Made by a program: the position numbers and the translations under genes | Notes under the pieces: generated by a model | The model's database searches: none | Told to the model about the DNA's origin: nothing | The model's input: only the letters and a program-made list of their open reading frames with translations | In this document: piece by piece, positions 44,136-59,172 of the stretch | Layout: each line of letters starts with the position of its first letter | Numbering within the stretch: the stretch's first letter is position 1 | Assembly: GCA_963573315.1 (NCBI GenBank) | Contig: OY752144.1 | Span: 1,544,501-1,608,500 of the forward strand | Direction of reading: 5' to 3' | Source: Entomortierella parvispora | Lineage: Eukaryota; Mortierellomycota; Mortierellomycetes; Mortierellales; Mortierellaceae | Length of the DNA: 64,000 nucleotides

Positions 44136-47100
44136 ATGCTGCACCTCGACCCATCAGAGACCCACCAACTGGAGGAACGTGAGCGCCAATTCTCGAATCT
44201 ATTCCCTCTGGAACACGATGACATCAGGTAGACAAGGGCACAGGACAGGGAGAAAATTATTGGTGAAGAATGTGAAGAATGTGCATCTCATGAAGAGCCG
44301 TTCATCTAATCAATTTCATCTCGTAAACTTGAAACAGACAGCCCTGAGGCCGAAACAACAGACCAGGTCATCACAGAACTGACCTTAGACGAGGCAAATG
44401 AATCCGTGGAAAATGCTCTGGAGAGAATCAGTCGAAGTAATTACTCATGTAGCTCATGGATGCAGACCAAAGGACACCGAAACAATGAACAAGGTCTAAC
44501 GTTGTCCACTGTTTCTCTTTCCTTGCTTTGTCAGACGCTGGCGTTCGTGGAGGCAAACCTGCAGTGACCAGAGCACTATATTCACTAGAACCCCTGATCC
44601 GACACTTTGGACTGTCGCCTGATCAGTTGACAGAGATGCTGGACATTATTCTGAAAGGGAAACAAGGTAGGAACCGTTGATTATGTCTGGAGACTTTTTT
44701 TCAGTCGCACTAAATATGTTGACCACGACGTTTTGCTGTAATTAGATGATACAACAACAAGGAAGATGATAAAGCTCCTATTGCCTCGCCAACACGTCCC
44801 CGAAATGTGTGCGGTCAAAGTGCTGGGCTGCCTTGGAAGGCAATTGAGCTATGCAAGCCAGGCAGGTTTTTTATTCTAATGTTCTCAACTGGATCAGAAA
44901 ATTGTCGACACCGCATTAACCGTGTCTATCTCTACTACTTTGTATCCAAAGGCCGCCTTGATTCGATGGGTGATCCTAGTATATGACATATTTGACAGTC
45001 GGACAAAACTCCAGCAGCTCTATGGCGCCGCTTTCCACTATCTCACCTTTGAAACTCTAAGGTAACAAACTCAAGATAGAATGCCTCTTTAACGAGTTAG
45101 CCATCGGTTCACGGTATGCTAACGTTTCTTTATATGTTAGGGTACCTCTGTGCCACCTTTTATATTACCTCACCAAGCGAGAGGATGTTAAACCCTTCAG
45201 GATTCGGAAACTGTAAATCTATTAGAGATAACTCTTGAAACAGAATGAAGCCTTGATCAGACGTCTAAAAATTGTTTGCTTGGTACTTAGATTGGATCTT
45301 CAAGTGGCGGTCGGAAAAGAGCCCGCTTTAACGGGTCTTCTGCATGTTTACAAGACTTATTTTCCGGATTTGATCCTGACACCGCTTCAATTGTCCAACC
45401 AAACGATATTCAAATGTCCGGATCAGAACATTGCAGACAGTATTTCTGTATTACAGGATAGATGGAGTTCTCTCACAGAACAATCCCAGTCAGTGTCAAT
45501 ACACGGATCGAAGGATCCTATTATGAGAAATGGGGTGCGTGTGCAAATGCGTAGTACTTGGTGTAGTCTTGAGCTCATTTATACGATGATACTTACCAAG
45601 ACTGTATTATTTTGTAGGCAAAGCGTCAAAAGTTATCTCACAGTTCTATACCCGACGCGTTCTCCGTTTACAGAAAGGGAGCTGACGTAAGTTGCCCCGA
45701 TGAACGCTTTGTAGGATGAAGGTTGACACCACAACCTAACATTTTATTCCCTTTGAGCAGGAGAAGTCATTGCCAGTGTCACAGATAACTTCGCTGGATT
45801 CGCTCGTAGAACACATCGACACCCTCACTCTTCCCGATCAACTGTCGTCAGTCCTTTCCAATAGACTGATGCAACATGTTCTCTGTCTGCAACCTTCACA
45901 CTCCATTGTCGAGAGGATCAGCTATTGGCTTGGACAAGAATTAATGGACCTTTGGTATTGGAAAGAGAAGACCGAGGTTACCAAGGCCAGGTTCTCGACA
46001 ATTCTTGGTCGAGTGGCTGAACTTACGATGGTGATCAAGGTATAAAGGCGCTTTTGCAGATACAAAGAATTGGCCGCTATGTGGTTTCGCCTGCTAAACT
46101 CTGAGTATTGCTTCTAGGATCTACTACCTGTCATGGAGAACTTTCTGATCCCTTACCTCCGAGTATGGAATGGGGTTGATCACCAAAAGGAAATTTTTAT
46201 TCTGTTGACATATCTACGGCCACGGAGCTATGAAGGTGCGTGGAAAGCCACTCCTACTATAAATCTTTGACTATACTCAGGACATGAAGCTGACCTGTCA
46301 TTTTGTATATAGAACTCTATGTTCATATCCTCCAGCCTCTTCAAGGAATTTTCTATCTAATGGGCCCAGTTTGGAAGGTAACATGTTTGTATATAAACTA
46401 TATAGCTTAATGCTAAAGACCTGCACTGACGCTTTCAATTCCACGAACAACCCCAGGGAGAGCTCATTCTCTGTTACTCTAAGCTGCTGCAACGTTGGGT
46501 GCAGTACAAGTGGAAGGATTATCTTAAGCTTGGAAAAGACTCCCAGTTGTCGAAATTAGCTCTACATGAAATGTAAGTTCACAAGATGCAAGAGGTGGAG
46601 TGTTAATCATATTGCGACTAACGTACATGTATACCCATGTATTATAGGCGACGACTGATTTCACATTTAAAACCAAACGTGGACTACATGCAAACGATCC
46701 GGGCTTTCATACGACATGTCGACAGCATTTCGAGCGTGGCCCTGGAGATAGAGTCCGATCATATTCAAGTTCAACACGGGGTTCTCTCATTCTTTGATCT
46801 TGTCTCGTCACTCACAGCAACGTACAACCTGCCACTGGCTGTTGTAATCCCTGACTCTGCAATTGTGTATCGATCCTTTCTCTCGACGTCAGGAATGGCC
46901 GTCACCAGAATATGTGGAATTGTATACCAATACAAGAAGGCCTTTGAGACTTTTGAGAATGAGCAGCAACTTTTGTACGAGCAGTCGGTACTGTCCTCCG
47001 CAGTCACGGATCTATCGTCCCTTCCCGGTCCGCCAGAAGTCCCAGGATACAGTCGCGACTATGTGGTTGTTTTCAATAGTTTTGTGATGGACTTTTGCAA

Positions 47101-47764
47101 CTTTTTATGGAGGAATCGAGCGTTCAATAAGTCGGACAAAAATGCCCTAGGATTTATGATTGACAGGTAGTTTGAGGGTAGCAGATACAGGGAGGTAACT
47201 ATTGAATCAATGCGCATGGAGAACTGATACTTTTTATTATGTATATTTAGGCCGACAATAATGAGAACAAAAAAGATATGTATAGACGGAGGCCTTAGCG
47301 CAAACAACATGTTGTCGTTCACACACTCAATTGCCCTCTCGGGATACTCGGCGCGATTCTTAAGGGTAAGGAAATTCCTACTCCGCTTTGGGTACTTCTT
47401 CTACCTGTTCTTTTCACTTACTTGCATGCCCTTGAACCCTGAACCATGGCAGTCCTTAGAAGATCTTAATGTGGTTCCACCAGAGAAGCGACTCAATGCC
47501 CCAGCATCATCACCAGGGCTCCAGGACATGATCTCCAAAGGAGGACTCCAGATTCAATTTGAGGAGTACAGGATCCGATACCTAAATCATCTCGAAGCCA
47601 GCGGATACACTGGTCTTTCACAATTCCTGTTTGACAGCATCACCAACCTTCTGCAGCGTAAACTTCAGTCGCAGGATAGCCAAAAGGATCAGGAAACCAA
47701 ACAACTGCAAGAGACTATGCAGGATCAATTGCAAATAGGCGAGACTTCGTTGAAGCAAAGCTAG
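44136..47764 (+). CDS. Inner kinetochore protein CENP-I / Mis6 (Ctf3)
   Basis: Fifteen exons (44136-44227, 44342-44436, 44535-44666, 44746-44861, 44952-45061, 45141-45212, 45291-45534, 45618-45686, 45761-46039, 46118-46235, 46313-46377, 46457-46572, 46648-47166, 47251-47365, 47453-47764) close in frame to 817 aa. The protein is a helical-repeat type. Mis6 family blocks are VPLCHLLYYLTKREDVKPFRI followed by LLDLQVAVGKEPALTGLLHVYK and FPDLI, MVIKDLLPVMENFLIPYLRVWNG and YLRPRSYEELYVHILQPL. It belongs to the constitutive centromere network that links CENP-A chromatin to the outer kinetochore. The intron after 44861 needs a GC donor (CAG|GCAGGT). Individual small exons are less certain than the whole. 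Confidence 0.82.
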
Positions 47765-47775
47765 AGACTTGGCAA

Positions 47776-48170
47776 CTATTGCCCACCCATATAAAACCCA
47801 TTATCATGTATATAATTTGTCACCGTTCTCACGCTGAAAACAAGAGCTCCCACCTTCGTTGCCCTCTGTGTTTTGACTTCAGGAACCAGCTGAGTTTCGA
47901 ACTGGACACCGATTCCTAAAAAGGAAACAGAAAATGCGGGGGAAAGATAAGGGGGGTTTTTGACTTTTGTTGTTAGCCTTCGATAGCTTTGTGCAGACAG
48001 AGGAGCTGACACCATCAAACGACATTGATAATGGGTGTTGACCCTCGACCAAGAATGAATATTAGAGGTGTCACTGTGACAAAGATTCCAGTTCTTTCTG
48101 GCGTGTAGGATAGACAGCTGCGTTGTGCGGAAACAAAGCCCCGGAGGCACCTGGCGGACGCTGTGAACAT
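47776..48170 (-). CDS. Possible small mitochondrial membrane protein (86 aa)
   Basis: Exons 48050-48170 and 47776-47915 would give 86 aa: an Arg/Ser/Ala-rich start like a mitochondrial presequence (MFTASARCLRGFVSAQR), then one hydrophobic segment (GIFVTVTPLIFILGIGV) and a polar C-terminus ending at TAG 47776-47778. The acceptor (TTTTTAG) is good but the donor (G|GTCGAG) is weak, so the model is tentative. A TATA-like element lies further upstream near 48340. The size and plan would suit an accessory subunit of a respiratory complex, but I recognise no family. It converges with CENP-I, whose stop is 11 bp away. Confidence 0.35.
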
Positions 48171-48779
48171 CAGTAGAGAGGCCAGGGACAAGGGGGACAA
48201 GGGAAGTTCAGGGACGAAGACGAGGAGCAGGATGGAAAGAGCAGGAGCAAAGTCAGCAAACAAACAAACCAAAGCGACAACGGCCGGTCTCTGCGTGCAT
48301 TAGACCAGTCCAGGCCAGGCCAAGCGAGGAGAGACCAGCTTTTTATACACATATTGACAACAGCACCGTATCAAGATTCAATACAGTCGGGACGGGCAAT
48401 AGATAACCTTTCTGTCGGTCAGTCGGTCAATCGGTCGGGATCTCAAAGGAGCCAACAAAAAAAAGAAGAGTCAACGAGCAGATAAACTTTTTTTTTTTTT
48501 TGGAAGAGTGACTGCTCGCCCGTTTTACACGGCGCTGGTGCGGGCATGTGACAGCATCCAACCCGTCCCCGGACACACGCCTCGCGTGCGTATCTTTTCT
48601 GCACTCCGAGGCGGTCCTGCTATAAAAGGCGGCGGAGCACCGGGAGCCTCTTCTTTTTTACTTTTTCTTTTACTTTTTCTCCTGTTTTTGTTCTTCTCTT
48701 GCTCTGTATCCTATCCCATCCTTCCTCCTTCTTTCCGTCCCCTTTCTCTCCTCTCCTCTGTACATATATATATCCAGCC
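48171..48779 (+). promoter_or_regulatory. Promoter and leader of glutamine synthetase, with TATA box
   Basis: A TATAAAAG element at 48621-48628 lies 159 bp before the glutamine synthetase ATG, followed by a strongly pyrimidine-rich leader (48645-48760) typical of highly expressed fungal genes. Tandem GGTCAGTCGGTCA-type repeats occur at 48415-48440. A consensus TATA box is unusual among the promoters of this window. Confidence 0.6.
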
Positions 48780-51307
48780 ATGGCAAACCAGGCCCGCATC
48801 GAGTCCCTCCAGGACAACATCAACCGTCCCACCCGCTCCATCACATATCCCCGCAAGGCCGATGGCAAGCCCGTCTACACTTCCGAGCTCTTTGGTGAGA
48901 ACGTCTTCCACCTCCAGCAGATCGCAAAGGCCCTCCCCAAGCCCGCCTATGCCTCGTTCCTCAAGCAGATGCGTGGTCGCCAGGCCCTCGACAAGTCCAC
49001 CGCCGATGCCATCGCCCACGCCGTCCGTATCTGGGCCATGGATCGTGGTGCCACCCACTTCACTCACTGGTTCCAGCCCCAGACTGGCACCACCGCCGAG
49101 AAGCACGATGCCTTCCTCTCATTAAAGTCTAGCTTTTCCGCCAACGGCGAAGAGGTAAGATTAGTTGAAACAGCGTTTTACGGATATCAGGACAGGGATC
49201 GGATGCGGATGCTGATTAGCACAGACTAGACCAGATCGACAAGGGCAGGAGCTATGGCAATGTCTGGAATGGCACAGGGACAAGTCGATGATGGCAGGGA
49301 CAGACCAAGGAAAAAAGGAACTGGCTGTACTTGGATTCACTTGTTGAGAAAGTCCATCGGACTCGCGATAAGTATCGATCCTAACCAATCCGTTTGTTGC
49401 TTTAGGTCACCGCCATTGATGCCTTCTCTGGCTCGCAGTTGCTCCAAGCCGAGCCTGATGCGTCATCCTTCCCCTCTGGAGGCATGCGCACCACCTTTGA
49501 GGCTCGTGGATACACCGTCTGGGACACCACCTCGCCCATGTTTATCCAGGAAGGACCCCACGGCACCTCGGTTCTTTACATCCCCTCGGTTTTCATCTCG
49601 TACAACGGTGATGCGCTTGACGAGAAGACTGTCCTTCTCCGCTCCACGTCTGCGATTGCGAAGTCTGCCTGCGAGCTTTTGAACTTGATTGACCCCGTTC
49701 CCGTCGGTGCCCAGCCCCGCACTTCCCATGTCTTCACCACACTTGGAACTGAGCAGGAGTACTTCTTGGTTGATCGTTCCCTTTACTCCCTTCGCCCCGA
49801 TCTCAAGCACACTGGTCGCACTCTTGTCGGTAACTTGCCCCCCAAGCATCAGCAGATGGATGATCACTACTTTGGACGTATTCCCTCCAAGGTCCTCGCC
49901 ACCATGTCCGAGGCCGAACTTGAGCTCTTCCGTCTTGGTGTCCCCGTCAAGACCCGCCACAACGAAGTCGCCCCTCAGCAGTTCGAGTTGGCTCCTATCT
50001 TTGAGGAGGCTTCGTTGGCTGTTGACCACAACTTGCTGACCATGGATGTTTTGTCCAAGGTCGCGCACAAGAACAAGCTCAAAGTTCTTTACCACGAGAA
50101 GCCCTTCAAGGGTGTCAACGGATCTGGCAAGCACTGCAACTGGTCCATGTCCACCGACCGCGGCGAGAACTTGCTCGACCCCACCGTCAAGCCGGAAACC
50201 AACTACCGCTTCTTGCTCGTCCTCGTTGCTGTTCTTCACGCTGTTCAGAACCACGGCGGTCTTTTGCGTACCTCCATTGCCTCCTCTTCCAACGAGCATC
50301 GTCTTGGTGCCTGCGAGGCTCCCCCAATGATTGTCTCCGTCTTCTTGGGCGAGCACTTGACCGAAGTCTTGAACTCCATTGAGGAGTCTCGCCCCATCAA
50401 GAACTTCTCTGTTCCTGAGATGCAGACTATCAAACTCGGCGGTACCGCTTTGGATGTCAAGGTTGCTTCTCTCCCCAGCATTGCCCGTGACTTGACCGAC
50501 CGTAACCGTACCTCTCCCTTTGCCTTCACTGGTAACAAGTTTGAGTTCCGTGCCGTTGGCTCCAAGCAGTCCCCTGCTTTCCCTGTCACCATTTTGAATG
50601 CCGCTGTTGCTTCTGCTCTCCAGGATGTCAGCAGCGCTCTTCGCGAGCAGATGGGCGACCGTCCTTATCCCTCGGATGCTGACAAGATTGCCGTCATCAA
50701 GAAGTTCATTGCCTCGACCAAGGCCGTCCGCTTCGAAGGCGATGGCTACTCTGAGGCCTGGATCCAGGAGGCTGAGAAGCGTGGTCTCCCCAACATCAAG
50801 ACCAGCCCCGAGGCTTTCGAGCAGCTTTTGAACCCTGTTCACTCGGAAATGTTGACCAAGCTTGGAATTTTCACCGCCTCTGAGTTGCAGTCCCGCCACT
50901 TGATTCTCCAGGAGCGTTACTCCAAGGATCTTTTGGTCGAGGCCTCAACCCTCCGCACCCTCCTCGCCTCCCAGATCTTGCCCGCTGCTTTCGAATACCG
51001 TGGATCTTTAGCCCAGACCGTCCAGCTGTTGAACGGTATTGCCGGTGAGGAGGCTAGCCCCGAACTCTCTGCCCTCCAGGCCTTGACCCCTGTTGTAAAG
51101 GAGCTTCAGGTCGCTGTTGCCCACTTGGACAGTGTTATTGAGAAGATGCACCACGTTGGTGATGACCCCGTTGAGGAGGCCAAGTTCGCCTGTGCCCACG
51201 TCCTGCCTGCCTTGAACGAGGCTCGCAACGTTGCTGACAAGCTCGAGGTCTTGACCGCCGACAAGTTCTACCCCATCCCTCGCTACAGCGAGTTGTTGTG
51301 GTTCTAA
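48780..51307 (+). CDS. Glutamine synthetase type III
   Basis: Exons 48780-49154 and 49406-51307 give 758 aa, the large size of GSIII (about 700-750 aa) and twice that of the usual fungal GSII. GSIII signatures: FGENVFHLQQIAKALPKPAY, MDRGATHFTHWFQPQTGTTAEKHDAF, FEARGYTVWDTTSPMFI, TLGTEQEYFLVD, MSEAELELFRLGVPVKTRHNEVAPQQFELAP, GVNGSGKHCNWSMS and FTGNKFEFRAVGS. The metal-binding Glu (TEQEY, RHNEVAP) and the ATP-binding Lys/His regions are intact. The enzyme makes glutamine from glutamate, ammonia and ATP, probably in the cytosol. Codon use is highly biased to C/T-ending codons, which with the TATA promoter predicts high expression. Confidence 0.95.
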
Positions 51308-51501
51308 ACAACGCAAATCAATAATAATAAGAATTTAAAAGTCGTTGTTGAACACATGTAAAAAACCAAATAAATGAATACACAAGCAACGAAGGTCTCA
51401 GGCTTCCGGTAGAGTAAATCGAGTGCAGCGATGAAAGATTGTGAGAGGAACTCTCGTTGTATTGAGAAAAGGTCTATATAGCTCTAATGTATTCTCTTCC
51501 T

Positions 51502-52555
51502 TTATGCCTGAACCATCTTCTCCATGGCAACCAAATCCTCGAGGGCTTCTTTCCGGGTCTGCTCCAACTGCTGCTTGTAGGCGGCGGTATCGATCATGCG
51601 GAAGGCCCTCCTCCTGGGCTCATCCTTGGGTGTAGGCAGAGTGAGATCCTTGGTGAGGGTGACACCGACATAGGTACGCTTCCAAAACTTCTTATCCTTG
51701 ACAGGGTCCTGGTAGTACTGAACCCACCCAGATTCCAGAGCATATAACGTATGATCCTTGCCCATGCCAACGTTCTCTCCTGGATAAAAGTGAGTTCCTC
51801 TTTGACGGTAGATGATGTTGCCGGGGATCACGGGTTGACCTGTATTTTCCCAATGGAGATCATAGAAACAAACGAGTTAGTCCTTGGATCATTTTTGGAT
51901 GGAAATTGATAAAATAATGACAGCGATTTCTCTTTCACGCCCTTGTATTGTTCCCGTTATTTACCTCCAACCTTCTTGGCTCCGAGACGACGACCAGCGG
52001 AATCTCTGTTGTTCTTGGTCGAACCTCCAGCCTTCTTACTGGCATGACGGACCTGGTTTGTGAACGCTGTGTCACATGGAAGAAAAAAGTGCAAAAGAGC
52101 AGGAAGTTGTTAGCCTAGGCAGCAGGCAATCCCTCATGCGCCAACGATGAGCTCCGGTGTAAATGTCGGAGGAAAAAGAGATTCAATTTCCAATTCGCGA
52201 TCTCTGCGGAAACGAGCGACCATTTGCAAATATGATCCAGACAGAAAGAATGAATTCTATAGCGTCTTTTTTCATGTTCCTGAACGAGGAATGCCTCAGT
52301 TGAATTGTATAGCTGTCTCTGGGTGTCTGAAAGACTATTCATTTTCAGTCTCGTAAGGTCGAAGCTGGTTTCTGTTTGTAAACTGTCTCTTCAGTTGTTT
52401 CCACCCACAGCTGATTGACTGCCATCGTTATTGTCCAAAGGTGAAGGCTGGGTTGAATCGCCAGAGTGGTAGAAGTTTCCTGTTTGTTGTCGTGTACCTG
52501 AGGATTCAGTCAAGCCAAGACGGGCGACCTGACGGGTCAAAGTGAGAAGAGACAT
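51502..52555 (-). CDS. Mitochondrial ribosomal protein bL27m
   Basis: Exons 52498-52555, 51965-52066 and 51502-51839 give 165 aa. After a short presequence ([15 protein letters not shown]) comes the bL27 signature: [71 protein letters not shown]. The N-terminal arm of bL27 reaches the peptidyl transferase centre of the large subunit. A fungal-type C-terminal extension of ~60 residues follows ([27 protein letters not shown]). The gene is convergent with glutamine synthetase, 194 bp away. Confidence 0.94.
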
Positions 52556-52804
52556 GGAGTGCTGTGTATTGTGGAAATGCGGCGTGAGAGGGGAGAAGGT
52601 GTCGCTATGTGCCAAGGAAGGGAAAGACAGGGGAGCGCATGCAAAGGACCAAGCACCTTTCCGAGGTCGCAGGCGTGAGGGGACCTGTTATTATTGTGGC
52701 TTAGCGTCTCACGGATTTGGTGGCGGCCGCACGTGATGACTTCAACACCTTTGAACTGCAAGGCTGCACAACAATTGCCATTTACCTTCACCTTTACTGC
52801 ATTC

Positions 52805-54494
52805 ATGGCTGTTCAATCAAGGTAGGAAGACCCTACCATTGGGTAACAAAGACACCTCTCCGGTTCCTCACGTCTGACTCTCTTTTCTTTGTTTGTTTCT
52901 TCATTTTTTTGTCTACTTTTTTTTTATATATATTTTATTGAAACTAGGAAACATAGTGCTGTCACGTTTCTTCAACCCAACACAGTCCTCACGTCAAGGG
53001 CCAGTATTTTCGGCGACAGCAACAGCGGCTATGCAAACAACCAACCTATCCAAAAGTCCAAGAGGGGTCGTCCAATTGTGAAGTCAAACAGATTTGATCA
53101 AGACGAAGACCAATCGCAAAATGACTCTGATGATGACCAGGAAAAGGATGCCTCTGACGAGGAAGAGGCTTATTCAAAAGCTATGTTAGAAAGACTTTAT
53201 GGGAAATTATCAGGAGAGATTGAAATTAAAGGTAAATATCAGGAAAGTAAGAACTGGGTAGATGTACTCTCCATTGGAGTTGACATTAAAACTTTCCTGC
53301 TTTTACTATTCTTTTAGACTCCTCGACGTCCAAAGGAATCCAACCATTGACCAAGGACTCATCCCACCATCATATTTCATCAGCAGTGAGCGAAACGCGA
53401 TCAAAAATTGGTGGAGAGGACGATCAGGAGGAGGAGGAGGAACAGATGATGGAGTTTAGGTTGTTTGCAACCTCGGATGATAAAGATGATACCCCGACTT
53501 CAATAGTTGTCTTGAACCCCAAGGCACCTGTAGAGATCTATGTCCATCGCGACCGTGAGGATTTGAATGAATCGCCAGGATCAGAACGCATGCAGCAGAT
53601 CATTGCTTCCGCCATTGACGCAAAGACGATCCTCAACCAAGCTACTATTCCCTGGGTAACGTAGTGCATTTTGGCGAACCAAACAAACCCCGAGTACAAA
53701 AACATGGAACTGCAATGCTCTTTCGATAGGCCTAACATTGCTGTTGTTGTCGTCTATCTTATATATATATGTAGGCAAGGACATTTTTCGCCCACAAAGT
53801 GACTCAAGTACCTCTCCATCAGAAAGAGACCAAATCACCCGCCAGGAAATCAAAAAGGAAACGGGAATTCGAAAAGAAAGTCAAGGCAGGACTGATTTCA
53901 GCATCTGAGTTAGCCTCGACTGCCAGAAAGGTCAAGGTCTCTGAAAGCTGGGGAACGAAACCATTCATAATCAGAAAAGGATTGGATCGCAATACGATCG
54001 ATTCTGGAAATTCCCCAATAATAGGGAGCGGAGGTCGTGGCAGAGGTCGTGGACGTGGCAGAGGAGGCCGTGGGGGCGATCGAGGTTCGACTAGGGGCAG
54101 TCGTGGAGGGCGAGGAGGTGGACGAGGAGGTTCATCTGTATCTGCAGGGGTGGGGAGAGAAGAAGGCGATAAAGTAACTCCAGTCCACGTCTCGTCTGAC
54201 TCTTCAACTACTCCAGCGAAGCGGTCACCGTCAGCCTCTGCGGATCAAAAGAATGGCGTCTCCAAGTCTCCTGCCAAGAAGCCAAAAAAATCGGATGCTG
54301 GATCTACTTTAGAGAACAATGGCATCGCATCATCATCACAGGATTCGGCTACAGCCTCCCAGTCAGATCCATCTCCAACTCCAACTATATCGACAAAGAA
54401 GGCGAAAAAGGATGCGCTACCGCCAAGAGAGCCAAAAACCAAGAAACCTTCGTCCAAGATTGATAATATCATGGCAATGCTCATGGGTAAATAA
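52805..54494 (+). CDS. DUF2011-like nuclear protein with RGG box
   Basis: Exons 52805-52821, 52948-53231, 53318-53655 and 53775-54494 give 452 aa. Features in order: basic KSKRGRPIVKSNRF, acidic runs, a helix (AYSKAMLERLYGKL), then EEQMMEFRLFATSDD..TPTSIVVLNPKAP and PWARTFFAHKVTQVP, which fit the fungal DUF2011 family. A Lys/Arg-rich segment (PARKSKRKREFEKKVKAGLI), an RGG/RGR box (~300-350) and a Ser/Thr/Pro-rich tail with basic patches follow. The composition suggests nuclear/nucleolar RNA binding. The 17-nt first coding exon (MAVQS + 2 nt) is in phase but short; a start inside exon 2 is the alternative, though no Met is available near its front. Confidence 0.65.
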
Positions 54495-54507
54495 ATGATA
54501 TTATGAT

Positions 54508-56954
<2,447 letters not shown>

Positions 56955-57154
56955 GCAGATGAGGAGTGAAGTGAGAAGTGAGAGAGGCAAGAGAGACAAA
57001 GACATGCATGTCAAAAAGGAGATCGTTGCATGCATCAACACAAAAATATGTGACTGTGACATGGCCCGACAGAAAGCTAAAAGACTACTTCTTGACTCGT
57101 GATATCTTTCATCCTCTCCACTCCGTCCCCACACAAAAACCCACAAAAACTGCG

Positions 57155-58969
57155 ATGGCTTCTCACCAGTCGCCCGTAGAGGTCCCAGAGATCCTAGCTC
57201 GCATTGCCCGCCTCACACCGTGCTGGAGCCTGGACCACAAGTGCACAAAGTCGAAGGCCCATTCCGTATTCGAGTACAAATTCCGACCTGAACCCCTTTA
57301 TCAATGCATCCTGGTGTGTCGCCTTTGGTACCTGACCTTCAAGCCCTACCTCTGGGAGATGATGAACGGCAGTTATTTCAGAAATATTCCAACGGAGGTC
57401 ATCCATCGAAACTGTATCTACTTTCGGACCTTTGATTCGTTTCGAGCCCACCCAGGTCCTTACAAGGAGTGCACAAACTTGCTGGACTTGAGTCTTTCGC
57501 AATGCGAGACTTATGAGTGGGGAGTCCAGCTTCATACCCAGTGTGAACTTGTGAAGCAAAACCGGAAATTGCGGACACTCTATTGGCACGGACCCAACTC
57601 ACTGATGGACCTGGATATAGACAGTTTGATCCCTCCAAGTTCTGAGGCCGCAGCAGGTCAGAAATATGGGTTTGTTCATTTGCGCAAATTGACCTTGCTC
57701 AAGTGGAATGCCTCTGCCGGTCGAATCACCACGATCCTGCATTCTGTCGCAGATACATTAACCTATCTAAGCCTCTATTCGATATATGGAATCAGGAGTG
57801 AGGATTTGTTTCTGCGATCAGACGATGCCAACCCTGAGACAGCAAGACCACATTATGACCAGACATCGCCTGCTGAACAGGATAACAAACCTTTCCTGCT
57901 CCTGCCCAATGTCGTCCGTTTAGGATTTCGAATCAACCATGACGAGAGTACTGGACTCGAGGATCTGGTCAAAGCCTGCCCGAATGTCCGCAAACTGTCC
58001 ATTATCCTGGAGAAAGATTACGACATTAATCGATTGGCGTATAACATTCGAAATTACTGTCCAAAAGTCGAGGCCCTGACCATGAAGAATTGCGAGTACG
58101 ACGAAGAAGACTTGTCCAAAATCTTGGATGCCTGCAGAAGCCCCCCTCAAAGAGGCGAGTCGACAGAGGAGGCGCATTCTAAATATCTCAGGGGGTTAGT
58201 CAGGCTGAGGGCCCGCGTGTACGCACTGAATCAGAACGCGACAAACAATGTCCTCGAGCACTCCAACACCTTGGTCATCCTGAAATTGAGCGTCAATGGC
58301 CATTATTTCGAAGTCGGAAACCTGCGCAAGATCTTGACATACTGTAAAAAGCTGACACGACTTCAGATCACTGGTGGAGGGAACACCAGGCTGTCCTTGC
58401 TCGAGGCCCACTTGTTGGGATCAGGACCGTGGGGCTGCCAGAAGCTGGAGCGACTTAGACTGGACTTGTTCTTGATTGCGGAAGCTATTTCTATGGATGA
58501 GGCCACAACATCGTCTATTACATCAGCGTCAACAATCGCTCCCGAGCAAAATGAGGAATCGGATGATGATATGACTTTCAAGATCTTCCGGGAGCCTAAA
58601 GCAAAGGAGAACGAGACCGAGAAGCAGCTCCGGACCCGCCAGGAGATCAAAGCGCTCTGTAGGGCGATCGGACCGACTGGCATGGTGGCTCGCTTTGGAA
58701 AGAAAGCCTCAATGGGCAAGATTGTGCGCGAGAGCTTCGGCGAGCTACAAGAGATGGAGAGGATGTCTTCGACCCATCCTATCTGGGGTTGGATTTTGAT
58801 CTCTCCAAGAGGCACCACCAACATGACCATGGAGAAGGTCAGGCCCCAAAAGAACACGCGGTTCCTGCGCAAGTTGCTACAGCACTGTTCGACCATGCCG
58901 TCGATGGAGATGTTGTTCTGGAATGACCTGAGCTTTAGAAAGGCGAAACCGCCTTGTTTCCATGGTTGA
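57155..58969 (+). CDS. F-box/LRR-type protein of the Mortierella group
   Basis: A single exon of 604 aa from ATG 57155. The N-terminal block [41 protein letters not shown] is an F-box-like module (PEIL, CxLVCRxWY, PxLW). Irregular leucine-rich repeats follow ([79 protein letters not shown]). Proteins of this plan are a large family in Mortierella-like fungi, presumed substrate receptors of SCF ubiquitin ligases. No target can be inferred. The first ATG in frame (56978) lies in the divergent promoter shared with SelO, so 57155 is preferred. Confidence 0.8.
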   Translation: MASHQSPVEVPEILARIARLTPCWSLDHKCTKSKAHSVFEYKFRPEPLYQCILVCRLWYLTFKPYLWEMMNGSYFRNIPTEVIHRNCIYFRTFDSFRAHPGPYKECTNLLDLSLSQCETYEWGVQLHTQCELVKQNRKLRTLYWHGPNSLMDLDIDSLIPPSSEAAAGQKYGFVHLRKLTLLKWNASAGRITTILHSVADTLTYLSLYSIYGIRSEDLFLRSDDANPETARPHYDQTSPAEQDNKPFLLLPNVVRLGFRINHDESTGLEDLVKACPNVRKLSIILEKDYDINRLAYNIRNYCPKVEALTMKNCEYDEEDLSKILDACRSPPQRGESTEEAHSKYLRGLVRLRARVYALNQNATNNVLEHSNTLVILKLSVNGHYFEVGNLRKILTYCKKLTRLQITGGGNTRLSLLEAHLLGSGPWGCQKLERLRLDLFLIAEAISMDEATTSSITSASTIAPEQNEESDDDMTFKIFREPKAKENETEKQLRTRQEIKALCRAIGPTGMVARFGKKASMGKIVRESFGELQEMERMSSTHPIWGWILISPRGTTNMTMEKVRPQKNTRFLRKLLQHCSTMPSMEMLFWNDLSFRKAKPPCFHG

Positions 58970-59172
58970 GAGTTCTCTTTAGTGTTGATTTTTTTTTCAT
59001 TCCCACTTTCTACTACGATGCCATGACTATGCTCAATGTATACTTTTTTTCTTTAGTTGTTGTAGTGTGGTCGCAATATAACCCATGCGTGCTGTAGGGA
59101 TTCTGGTATTTCCCCTCCCATATTCTTTACGTCCGCTGTCCGAGATTGACATCCCCTGTTTTCTTTTCTGAC

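Noticed and set aside
49463-50899. 478-residue minus-strand protein
   Set aside because: Antisense to glutamine synthetase; it arises from the strong third-position codon bias of that gene and has no family features.
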